A stretch of 64,000 bases of DNA from assembly GCA_026724425.1 (NCBI GenBank), contig JAIUCV010000001.1, positions 3,668,001 through 3,732,000 on the forward strand. The letters run 5' to 3'. Each line of letters begins with the position of its first letter. Position 1 is the stretch's first letter. Below, in pieces: positions 36,915-49,016 of the stretch. A model generated the notes under the pieces. That model searched no databases. It was given only the letters and a program-made list of their open reading frames with translations, and was not told the DNA's origin. Source of the stretch: Erythrophleum ivorense (taxonomy: Eukaryota > Streptophyta > Magnoliopsida > Fabales > Fabaceae). A program made the position numbers and the translations under genes.

Positions 36915-39232
36915 CAAAAAACGATGAGGACCTTAAGGTTAAGGCAGATATTTAGAGAAATTCCTAGGTAAATCTAATAAACCAAAAATTTGTATTCAAA
37001 ACCAATCATCAATAATTATATAAGTATGTCTCATTATTTTTTTTTGAAGTGGGACTTACTAATGATTATTAATGATTGGCTTAGTTTACAATTTTTTTGT
37101 AAGTCCACTTCAGAAATTTTCAAATATTGAAAATAAGATAACCAATTGGTGTGGAAGTATAATTACTGTATAATGATCGAGCACAAATTTTGCCCTGCTA
37201 TATCATTTTTTGGCTTTTTGAGTCATAATGTTACTCATAATAAGTCGTATCTTGTAAATGTGATTTTGTACTCATGTAGCCCGAGTTGACAGATGACGCC
37301 TTCATTTACTACTTTTATTTTATACCATTGTTATCTCGGTTATTTTTGGGAACCTGGAACCACCTATGCTGTATTATTTCTTCTTCACTTGGCCTCCAAT
37401 ATTAATGCACGATCTTCCTCAGATAAATTTTTGGGGTCTTGTGGTTTTTGTAAAACTAATTAGTAAATCGCATTATTTTTCTCCACTCAACATGACAGTG
37501 CTTCCACTAGGAGGAGCTCCTTTTTTTTTTGGGGGTTTCTCTCAATCACGCCAGTCCATAATATATTTAGTATGACAATCAAAGGTGTCTTCGACTTTAG
37601 TTCAAGATAAATTTTTTTTCTCTAAACGATCTTTAAAAAATTCTTTTAAATTGAGGTTAAACTTATCATTTCATCTTATCTTCCTTAAGTAATATTCCCT
37701 TCATCTTTTTATCTCATGCTTGAAAATTAATAGCCAGCGTTTATTGTGCTCCTCCTTTACCAAAGGTTACCTCTATTTCTTGCTAGCTTCTTGTATCCAA
37801 CTAACTTCTTTTCTTTAACTATGGTCTTTTGTTTTTGTCAAATTTTACACGGATAATTTTACAAAACTATTGACCTCATAAAATGATAGACAAGTTATAT
37901 TTAGTTAAAAAATATAATGATAAAAAAAATATAGAATATGTGTAAATAAAAATAAATAAAACAGAAAATAATTATTTTATCTTTACTTTTTAAAAAATAA
38001 TGATAGTTAGAATAATAAATATAAAAACATAATAAACATTATACAAACTATATTAAAAGAATAAACTCGTGATATAATAAATCAAATGGAGATAGTGCAT
38101 CACATTGCACGCAAACGCCACCTTAATCCACTACCCTAAGAATCCAAAATGAGGAAACTCTAAAGGAGTTCCGGGCTCCGAATACCATTCATATACAACC
38201 CATACTAGATTTGGCCTCCTACCTATCCTTCTTCATCTAAGATAACTTTTTACTCATAACATGTAACTTGAGATTCTCATCTAATAATAAAATTATTCAA
38301 CCTTTGTACCAAAATAAATTCTCTTCACCTTTCTTGCTAGACCACGTTTAGTTCGCTGGACAGGAATGGATTGAAAAAAATAAAGAAATAGATAAAATAA
38401 AAAAAATGTCTGTCTTCATTTTGAAAAATAATAAAATAAATTATATTAAATAATAATTACAAATACACAATAAATAATTCCCAAAAAAAATACTTTCCAA
38501 TCTCAATCTGCAGTGCCACGTACCTAACGTGGCATAAATTTCCTCATGTCCCTTGTCACCAATTGGAGATAACCTCGACCTCATAGAACCCATTGGCTAA
38601 GGGGTCATAAGCATCAGAAAGAGAATCATGGGCTTATTTCCCCACACGAACGGAGCCCACCAAATATACCTAGGACACCCCACGCACATGAACTTCAGGG
38701 AACCTCTGAATCACTAATTTCTATACAGTAGTGGAAAGACATCCAAGGCATGGATATCATTGATAGAAAATATATAGGAGACATACAACCACAAAACAAA
38801 AAATGTACATATCAGGGCCCTCTCCAACCTGAGGTTGCAACCAAAATCTTGAGATTTCGTACTGCCAGACTATCTATAAATTTAAGGTATTGCTGGCCAC
38901 AATTAATGAAGTCACAAATAAACAAATAACAGCTAACCTAAAAGACGTCAGAGGCTGCACAAATATTGAGAGTAAACTTTTAATAATAATGTATATTATG
39001 TACTATATGAACCACCTATTAATCTAGCTGTTGACATCCTGAAACCAAAAACATGAGCATGTAATAAGTTACAACGGTGACCTACATAGTATAAAAGAAG
39101 TCAATCTGACAAAATTCAACGCAGAGAATTCTAAAGTGTCTTAAGATCCTAGTCATTCAATGAGTGTATCACTGATACCTAAGAACAATCGGCTGAACGC
39201 AGCTTATTGCATCATATACGGCCTCCAGATTA
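36915..39232. other. Intergenic region between convergent NADP-MDH and NAC078-like genes
   Basis: It holds the 3' untranslated regions of both genes. The central 38.1-38.9 kb is less AT-rich than its surroundings but has no open frame of note and no recognised element. Confidence 0.5.
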
Positions 39233-42200
39233 TCATTTACCAACATACATGAAACTCCCGATCTTGAAACTCAGTGAAAGAATTAGAACCGAAAAGAGCA
39301 TCAAGAAAAACCAGCAATGTGACACCAAAAGTGCACTCTTGCCAGAAACCGGGACCAAAGCAGCAGAATTAACATCAGGTTGAGAAAAGTCAGAAGAGAT
39401 TATGAAGTTGAACTCTCCATTCTTGCCCAGCGACCAGTCCATCCCGTTACCTCTAAGAGTAATGTTAGTTACTCTAATCATACCAGTAGTTACATGATCA
39501 GCATTGGAAGATTGAGCTGCAGAATGAAGCCGAAGAGCAATATCTTTAGGAGGAAGCTCCAAAGCAAAGGCAGGAGGAGCAGGGATGCTGCCCAACAAGT
39601 CACTGGCGCGCTTTGTCAATGAATTCATATTCCCTGCCAAACAAAGAAAAGATAGACGAATTGTCCCATATTAGCAGAAATTTGAGGGCGAAGAACCAAA
39701 CAGAAGAGGGGCCACCAGCTTAAGTGTTTTTATCACTGTCACACAAAAATCAAAACATTAACGGGGACAAAATTACAGGTCCTAGGTGAATGAAGTCTCA
39801 CCTGATACTGATTTTGGTACTTCTGGATTCTGCTTAGAGGAGGAAGCTCCATTGCTACAAGGTGCTTCCAAATTCTGCTCACTTCCCATGGAAGAAACCT
39901 TGGTTTCTTCATCCACATTCTGTCAATGAAACAAAATTTTAGTAGACAACTATTATACAAATCACTAAGGCATCTAACCTTCAATATCTAGAGTAAGCCC
40001 TTGCCTGCAGAACGAAAGGTGGTTCTTGGTCAGGAACAGAGTCTTCACTGTTCTTAATCTGAGGAGAATCGAAAGATATATACTTGGAAATATCATCATC
40101 AGCATCCAAGTACGTAAGATACTCTTCTAGCATGCCAACACCATCAGGATCTAACTCAATGGGATTCAAAAGATCATTGGTTTCCAGGAAGGAACCATTA
40201 ACCAGAGGATAATCAATGGCGTCCAAGTATAGCTCATCACGTGCATGATTGAAATTAAGAGGACTTTCATCATGGCTTGCTTCACCATTATATTCATTTT
40301 TCAGTGTCTTACCGTCCACTGCATGCTGCTCAGGCATATTCAGGAACTGGTCCTCTTGAGGCTTAAAAGTTCCACCAGTGCTTACCAAGGGCTTCTGATC
40401 TTCAGTGATTGCCTGGGAATCCTCAGGATAGTTACTACACTCCCCATAGCAGAAGTTCAATGGAAGACCAGCACTTGCAGATGCTATGCCCATATCAAGG
40501 ATCTGGTAATAGAAGGCAATTTCCAAAATTAGAGAATCGGACCATGCTGGATGATAATAACAGTTAGGAACAGCCGCAAAAGAGAGAGGGCATCGCCATG
40601 TTAAATGCCAAGCTTCCATGGAGGAAAACTCTTGCAGTGGGAAAGGAACAGTTTCGTGCATTTGGGGTTCTCATATAGTAGACTTGTCAGCTGTTTTCTC
40701 AATGAAAGATAAATACAACAGAATCACAGATATCTATTGCCTTATACTATTATAGTCCATTAATGAAGCTGTGTCATCTTACGTTCGATTCATGTGCCCC
40801 TCACAAGAAATATTAGCTTTATTCTTAACATAGACGTGCAATAAACCATATTAGAAGAGAGACAAACCATATTATAAATCCAGAAAATAATAATATACAA
40901 ATTTGAGCAGCATTCAATCCACAGAAGTTTACCGTCATTCTATTGATTAGAAGAAAGACAAACAATATCATAAATCCAGAAAATAAATAATATACATATT
41001 TGTGCATCACTCAATACACAGAAATTTACCTTCATTTTATGGATGACAAAATTAAAATTTTCAGCATATCTATCGGGTAAACTAAACATTCAACACCAAG
41101 TCTATAAAGATAAGCATATAAAGCCACATATAATAACATCACTACATATTCCTGGTCTTTCTCTTAATGTTTGAATATAAGCTTAGCTTCCAAATATCCC
41201 AATCTTAACAAACCAGAAGGAACGTGATAAAATTAAAATGTGTACAAACAATATCTATATGACACCATAAAATGAACATATATACTATTATAGTGCCTAA
41301 TTCCCCACCAGAAAAAAACTCCCAGAAGGCAGTCAACTCTAGATAACCTTTCTGTATCTTTCTCCATGAATCCTTTACTCATACTCAAAAAGTTGGGAGT
41401 ATTGATCCAATTCAAAAAGACTTATGCTCTGAGGATCTCCATCACAACAATAAACAAAGACAAAAATACTGAACTCTCAATAGCCTTAAAAAATCAGTAA
41501 TAATATTCCTTAGTTGGGATAAAACACAAACCTGCTCAAGGTCGTTTGTTTCAACAAAAGCATCAATATCATCACCAACTAACAATTCATCAGGCACAGC
41601 CCCTTCACCTGGCACTGGAGCCCCCTCATCATCTTCCCATTCCTCCTCTAGAAAGGGGGCACCGTACTGCTCCCCATTCTTTGGCCCTGTACCACTCTTC
41701 TGGAAAACCCTACAGAGCACAAAAGCATCCTTCTCCACCCAAGAAAGAAAATTAACAGAGAGAATCTTTAATACACATACCCCATTAAAAATATCAATGG
41801 AAAGAAAGTTTACTATACAAAATGCAAAACATGTAGCAATATAGTTAAATAACCTGAGCTATTCCAGCTTTCACCAATTCTTCATCAGCCAGTCTGTACT
41901 CATGCATAACCCAATTGGTACGAGTACCACGCGGCGCTCGGCCACTATGATAAACCAGGGTCTTCTTCATTCCGACAATTCGGGAGTTGTTCGGCACTGG
42001 GCGATCCTTCCCTGTCGTCTTCCAGTACCCTTTCTCAGTGGCCCGATTCGTCTTCGACCCATTCCCGTACTTCTTGTCCAGGCCACTGAAGAAGTACCAC
42101 TCCAAGTCCCTGCTTTTCAGCTTCGACTGACCTACAACACCATAAGAACCCCAACAACCAAAACTTCTCCATCAGCAAAACCCACACAGTTCAACCGTTC

Positions 42201-42466
42201 AACAACAGCAAGAGGAGAGAAAAAAAACAACTTATTACTACATACATAGAGACAATCAAGCCTATACAAAAGAAACACAGAGAAGAGCAAAAGGGCTAAC
42301 AGGGGAGGTCCCAGGGTTCGGATTTGTAAATGTCAATGACGCCGATTGGGTCGAACCGGAAGGATTTGCCGGACACCTTGCGCCTGAGGTAGTAACGAAC
42401 GATTTCTTCATCGGTGGGATGGAATCGGAATCCGGGGGCGAGAGAAGTCGCAGAATCACGACCCAT
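39233..42466 (-). CDS. NAC078: Membrane-tethered NAC transcription factor (NAC053/NAC078 type)
   Basis: Six minus-strand exons (42466-42301, 42131-41854, 41729-41532, 40502-40005, 39919-39802, 39633-39233) give 552 aa. Residues about 8-165 are a complete NAC DNA-binding domain: LAPGFRFHPTDEEIVRYYL, SEPWDLP, DLEWYFFSGLDKKYGNG, NRATEKGYWKTTGKDRP, VGMKKTLVYHSGRAP, TNWVMHEYRL, DAFVLCRVFQKSG. The following QYGAPFLEEEWEDD is typical of this subgroup. An acidic activation region spans residues about 190-400. Near the end lies a hydrophobic helix (about 520-545, SHCWFFLMLFSVLILSLSF), which should hold the factor in a membrane until it is cleaved. In Arabidopsis this group (NTL4/NTL11) responds to proteotoxic and oxidative stress; the role here is inferred from family membership. 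The ATG at 42466 immediately precedes the conserved GRDSATSLAPG. Intron 4 uses a GC donor (CAG|GCAAGG) and the other introns are GT-AG. NAC053 and NAC078 cannot be separated as orthologs by reading alone. Confidence 0.94.
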
Positions 42467-44932
42467 TGGTGGATGCAATCGAGGCGAATTGTTATAATTG
42501 GAATTCGGGTATGAGGTAGAAAAAGGTAGAGAGAATGAGAGAGAGATCGGGGATAGGGTTTTGCTGTTTCAGCCAGAGTCAGAGAGTTGAATAGAGAAGG
42601 AAGAAGAAAGGTGAGGAGGCTAAGCGATTTCAGCGAAAAAGTTCCCCAGAGACCCCAGCGTATAAGATTATTAAGAGAGTATAGAAGGTTCTAGTATAAC
42701 TGGAGGAGTTTGGGTACAGTCACAGGCTGGTGGATATATCAGTGTCACCAGCAGGACGTGTCTGAGTACTTGAATGGTCTTGTTGACACATGGCACTACA
42801 TGATTGGTCGGATGATAGTCAAGAAAAAAAGTCTATCCAAAAATAATAAATAAATAAAATCCGATAAATTTTTCTTAAAGTAATTTTTAAATCACATAAT
42901 ATTATGTGATTTATATATTTAATAATTAATATTTATTTTATGTATAAATCTCACTTATATTATATTACATTTGTACAGGTTAAATTTTGATTATTAATTA
43001 TACTTAGTGCTCCGTACATTAAGTGTATGTAAAAAAAATTTTACCTCGGGATGGATGGATGCAAGTTTGCATGGACTAATAAATGATCATCTACTCAGTG
43101 GCAGTTGGCGAATAATGCTGATTGGATGATTGTTTCTCAAAATTAAAAATATGCCTAACATATTTAAAAATAAAAAAGAGGTATTTATATTTTAGTACCA
43201 ATAGATTTTAAGCCAACAATTTTTTTAATATTTACATTTGAATCTCTTTTAAATATTAGAATAACACAATATTCTTTTGAATTATAATTTAGCCTGAATA
43301 ATTTGGTTAATTTATCCAAACTTACATCTTTTTTATTTATAACAACATGAGCTCCTCCTTCAATTTCATTGTCCCAAAAAACATAACTCCTATTGATATA
43401 TTCCAAAGTATCCTCTATAAAGCAAGGTACTCTTCCATTAACATATCACATATATGTTGCTATTGTATAGAGCTATAATAAGTATTCATCAAAGGGATCA
43501 AAGATAAACAACACCTTTTTGGATAAACTAAGCCGGATAAGTCAACTAATTAATAATATAAGTTAACTACTCAAATGAAAATTGAAATAATTTCACCAAA
43601 TGTCACTAAAAGCTCAATTTACTATTCTTGTAAGTTCATTTATCACCTAATATTTAGTGATAATTGACCAATTAATTTATAATAGTCATCTTTTCACATA
43701 GTTTGACAAATTTTTAACAAAGAGGATTATTAGTTGATTATTTATATCATAAAAGTCAACTGATTAAACCTTGACTTTGCTATTTTCACCATGACAACAA
43801 ACCTTTCCCGTAACTTAGAGAAATGGTTATTTCACATTGAATCGAGAATAATCAAAATACCAATAAAAGAAAAAATGAAGATTTGAAACTACTCAACAAT
43901 AACTCATTGAGTGGAGTCCATAGAACTCACAAATGAAGCTCTAAATATGTCTTAGACAAGAATTTGAAAATTAAGCAAGAATGAGGAAAGTTATAATGTG
44001 GACGCCAAATAAAAGATTTAAGTATGGAGAGGAGTTTAGATATTTATAACTGTTGTAAAGGGGTTGGGATTTTTGGATAAATAATCAAACTATTTAGGCA
44101 AACTACAAATTTTTAAGAACATGGGGTCAAAGATATTTGGAGAAAAAAATTTTTCCGTTGGGCAGATAAATAAATTTCACCCTTCATTTTCAATTTCCCT
44201 TAGCCTCTTTTCAATTTTAAAATGTTGTAACCATGTGGCACTGAGTTGACAATCTTTTATTGGTATGTGTGGCTTATATCCATGCCTCCCAATAAGCAAC
44301 AACATGGAAGAATTGGTTATAAAATTCATATACTAAGGCAAGTTTGTGCAATTTATACCTTTAATTTTAAAATTTGATTATTTGCCCTCTAAATCTATAT
44401 ATATGTGCAAAGGCTTTTAGATTTTTATACGGATCTGATTTTAGGGCACCAATAATTCAATTTTATAGTTGAAAAGATAAATGGTATGAATATAAAGGTT
44501 TCATGTATTTTAACTTTAAAAGATGATAATTGACAGACACACTCTTCTAAATATAAGCAACAAATAGACATATGAATGATATAAGAAAATGTGTACTATT
44601 GAAAGGTGGAAAGATATTTATATACATTAATTTACAAAATATAAGTATATAAAAAATAAAGGATAATTATGAATAAATATATGATTAAGAAGCCATTTGA
44701 GACGAGTTTAGGTTATTTGGATAGGTGGAAATTTGATAAAGAATTATAAGTTTGATTTTACATATTTAACATACTTTCTTAATAAATAATATATCTTTCA
44801 CATATTTATATATTTTTTAATGATTTATTTAATTTACATATACTTATAAAAAAATTATTAAAGATTGATAATTATAAATAAATATATAACTATATGCAAA
44901 TATAATGCATGCTTAGTCACATTTAGAGGTGC

Positions 44933-44961
44933 ACAAGACAAGACAAGACAAGACAAGACAG
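44933..44961. repeat. (ACAAG)n microsatellite
   Basis: Five to six pentanucleotide copies are visible. Confidence 0.85.
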
Positions 44962-45384
44962 GCTAAGACCAAGTTTTAGCTTAGGCCATTGTCTAGCCTA
45001 GTTTGGCATTGGGCCATTTTTTTTAATCAAACTTTTAGTACAAATTATAAAATAATTCTTAAAAAATAAAATTTTTATAAAATTATATATTGTCCCAAGA
45101 AAAAGTAACATTTTTATATAAACTCCCATAAAATAAATATTTTTAAATATACAAGATTAAGTCAAGTCAAATAAAATTGATCAACATAATTAATCTTATA
45201 TTTAATCTAACCCAATTTAGTTAATTTTTTTTTATTCCTATGATATGACTAGGCTAACCTAATTTAGTCTTTTTTTTTTTATCCATATGATATGATTATG
45301 CTAACCTAACCATTTGGCCAAATATACATACTTAGCCACATGGGAGTGAAAAAAAAAACAAATGATATCTCTACATGGACTAAC

Positions 45385-45589
45385 GGCTCATTTGGTACAT
45401 AAAAAGTTAATAATAGAAATAAAAATAAAAAAAATAATTTTATAAATAGAAACTATTTATAATACTCTTATTTTTAATGATTGAACAATAATTAATTGAT
45501 AGTATTAAATCATAATTATAAGGACAAAATTAAAATTTTTCTAAATTTTTATTTTTCCTTTCTTTTTTTCATGCCCAACCAAACAAGCC
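45385..45589. mobile_element. Small element with GGCT..TTTGGT terminal inverted repeats
   Basis: The left end GGCTCATTTGGTAC pairs with the right end GGCTTGTTTGGTTG on the opposite strand. It is about 205 bp, AT-rich inside and non-coding, so it fits a MITE. The flanking bases show no clear target duplication. Confidence 0.4.
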
Positions 45590-46280
45590 TTAAAATTAGT
45601 TAAGAAATTGATAAAATGAAGAGGATTAAGAAAGCAGCAATTGTTTTGGTGACGTAATTGCGTTCGTCAAAAACTCACTCACAATATAAAAGAGAGTGAC
45701 GTACGGTGTGCCGTTTTGAGAAAAGCAATTAGGATTATCCATTGACAAAGTATATCTGGCTTAATTCAAAGTTCAAGCTGGTGAAATTTACAATAATTCT
45801 GTGTGCCGGGTTGACATTTCAAATTCCACTTTTCCTATAGTAGGAAAAGTTTTACCAAAGAATTAAAGAAATATGCTTATCTCTCCTTATATAATCCACA
45901 CCAACAGATTTCTTAAAAAAATTAATTAATTGTACTTTCTCTTCTATCTAAAAGAAATTATGCATTTAGGGTTGTTTATTAGATAAAATATAATAATTTT
46001 GTTGACAAATGACATAAATTTATTTCATAAATAAAGAGAAACGACACTTATAATAATTATAAAATTTTTAGATAACCATCATAATTTATACTATCTAGTC
46101 AGGCTTAATAGACGTAAAACTTTGAGTTCAAAAATTGATGATTTAATGATTAAAAATATAGATGATTAACAAGTTATTTTAATTTTGAAATTTTACTTCG
46201 CCTTAAGAGGATTAAAAAAAAAACTTTGGGTTCATAATTTGCTCATGTGTAAAAATTGTGTAGATATGTTGTCACTGAAA

Positions 46281-46650
46281 CAGTTAAACTATATAATATT
46301 TAAATTTATTGAAATTACACATACTTATTTTTATTTTTAAAATATTTTTAATTTAATTTAAAATTTTTTATTTTAAATATTATCAGTTAATTTAAATTAT
46401 TATATCTAAATTTGCACAAAAAATTAAAAAAAAAAAAGGAGATTTTGTTTTTAAATATACACAAATTAAAAAATATATTTTATTTTTTAAAATTTTAAAA
46501 AATATATATTTAGATTACTAAAATATATTTTAAAAAAATATAAAATTAGAATAGAATATAATACAACTTTTTGTTTAAAAAGATCAATATATATTTTTAA
46601 AATAAAAAATTATATAATTTCAATAAAATAAAAAAATTTATAATTTACTC
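46281..46650. mobile_element. MITE family A, fifth copy
   Basis: The left end AGTTAAACTATATAATATTT with TTTATTGAAATTACAC and the right end ATTTCAATAAAATAAAAAAA with TTATAATTTACTC are inverted relatives of each other and of the other family A termini. Confidence 0.5.
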
Positions 46651-46816
46651 ATAAATTAATATTTCCTATTACTTATGTGTCTCAACTCTTAACTCAAAAG
46701 AAGATAACTGCTAATTATGAATCAAGTGCAAAAAATGAATCTTCGGCTGCCGCATGAGCAGATTCAGAAGAAGCTTTTATTATGCCTGCTGCTGTATATA
46801 TCTGTCTATTTTTTTA

Positions 46817-47007
46817 GGGCCATTTGGTAGCCTTTACAATTATATTTATATAATTCTTATATAATATTTATTATATTGTTATAATTATTAATCAATAATA
46901 TTTTATCATTTTTTATCACTGATACAAAGGCAATTTATATCATTAAAATCAATTTTTTCATTTTTTATGTGATTGTATTTTTTTTATATTTTACATACCA
47001 AATTGGC
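46817..47007. mobile_element. Small element with GCCA(A)TTTGGTA terminal inverted repeats
   Basis: The left GGGCCATTTGGTAG and the right GCCAATTTGGTATG on the opposite strand bracket about 190 bp of AT-rich, non-coding DNA. It may belong with the element at 45385-45589, whose termini also contain TTTGGT. Confidence 0.4.
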
Positions 47008-48574
47008 TTATATAACTTTATCTAATTCGTCAATAATTGCATAATAGTATTATATAATAATATTTAATATACCAGAAGGTTAATGCCGAATTAATAAAAA
47101 GAGATCATATCTCTTATTAAAAATTAAGAGTTCATCCTTAAATTGTCTTAAAGAAATTGAAAAAAGTTCAGTGAAACTCTCTTCGTTGTAATATAAAAAA
47201 AATGTGTTATATGTAATATGTTAATGCAAATATATTGTAGCATAATAAACGGTTACAGAATTAATAACCTATACCTACATGTGTCTTAAATCAAGTTTTT
47301 TTAATCTATTTTTATTGTTAATTTTCATTTCAATACAAAAATATGCCATTTTTAAATAAAGCTTCAGGCCCAAAAGTTGGGCTTCATTACAGAACTCCAA
47401 AACAGGCCCAGATATTTAACGTCAGTTTAGAAACAGTAGAAATTCAGCCCCCTTCTCCATTTTAAATTCCATAGTCATACCATTTAATAATTAGAAAATA
47501 TTATAATCAAGGACTCTAAATTAAAGATATTTATATTAAAAAATTTTAAAATTTAAAATTATTTTGAAAGATTAAAAATTTAAACAGCATAGAAAAATTA
47601 TAATTTAAGATCTTAAGTTAAAATTTTTTTATACTTGAATTTTTTAGAATAATTTTAAATTTTAAAATCTTTTAATATAAATATCTTCGATTCAGAGTCC
47701 TTAACTATACTTTTTTTCTAATATTTAAGTCACCCAATCCCCCAAAAAAAATGTCACCCAAAAAAGGGACAAATTAAAAGACCAGTTTGAAATTGACATG
47801 GCTTTTACATATTTTGAAAGTGTTTCTTTCCAAATGCGGCTTCATAAAAAACATAGCGAGACAAAAGCAATTTATGTATAACAAAATTATTCAATAAGCA
47901 CTTTTATCAATATTATTGTATGTGACAAATCTTTTAAGAGAAATGCCTTTTACTGCCAAATTACTTTAAAAAAACGATGTTTTCAAAAGATAAGTGAAAA
48001 AGGTAAGAAGTAATTATGACAATTAATGATTTTGAATTAGGGTACTCTTGCTTTCAAAAGGATAATTTTTTGCTTTTACTTCTTTTAAGGAGAAGCTCCG
48101 ATTTTCTTCTTCCTTTCCCTAGGACCAACCGAAAAAAAGAAAAATCTGCTAGAAACAACTTTTTTTTTCCTTTAACAAAAGTTTGACATCTTTGGTTAAA
48201 CTTGTACTTAAAAAACAAAAAAAAAGTAGCAGCCAGACCAGCCATAAGTCAATTACACATTTCAAACTCTCCAACATTTGTCAACTCTTCTGTGACCCAT
48301 GTCAGAGGCAATCTTGGCAACCTTATCTGAGTTAAAATTATCACTTACCCCAGGGACAAAAAAAAAAAGCCATAAGTAGATCTAAATTTTGTTGCTGCAA
48401 TCTTAAATTCCAAACTCATCAAGCAACAATGTTTGGGCCTCAATTCTTTTCCCATGAAATCCACCCTTGTACAAAAATTCCTAAATAGATCTAAACAAAC
48501 AGAACATGTTAGACCATCTAAACATGGAAGCATACTAAATACAATTTTTTTAAGTTAAACTCACCTTAGGCAAA

Positions 48575-48581
48575 TACATAC

Positions 48582-48614
<33 letters not shown>

Positions 48615-48632
48615 TATATATATATATATATA
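48575..48632. repeat. (AC/AT) compound microsatellite
   Basis: ACATAC and CATATA repeats run into (AT)n. It lies about 390 bases downstream of the NAC050-like stop codon. Confidence 0.85.
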
Positions 48633-49016
48633 TGAATGATTGACTTCACTTACATGTCATGGACCACATCTACTGAAGAATTTCTCCCAGCTCTATTGGG
48701 CTTCTCTGCAACTATTTTTTATTGACCGTGCCTGGCAAAGAAGTTCTCGCAACCGTATTGGGTTTCTATTTAGTCCTAAAGGCCAAGCAAATTCAAGGAA
48801 GTCCAGAGTACCATTTTCACAACAATGGGCAACTAAAAGCCATACAGATACAGAATGCAAATGACAAGTTCAATACTCTTGAGAAATCTAGTTAATTTAA
48901 CAACTACAAAAGATCCTAACTCTTGAAAAATACAGGAACCGGAGGACAAAGCACCATTATTGTGCTGAAATTCGTACAATAGGATGAACAAGATTGCACA
49001 TGTATACAACCAGTTC

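Larger units (their letters stand above)
42467..49016. other. Intergenic region between the two NAC genes
   Basis: The first 250 bases upstream of 42466 are the CT/GA-rich leader of the NAC078-like gene. The remainder is AT-rich repeat DNA with microsatellites and small terminal-inverted-repeat elements. No protein gene was seen on either strand, and the short minus-strand frame near 43185-43406 matches nothing I know. Confidence 0.6.

Noticed and set aside
43185..43406. Minus-strand frame of 73 codons as a retrotransposon gene fragment
   Set aside because: Some words look vaguely like copia pol, but no firm motif could be matched.
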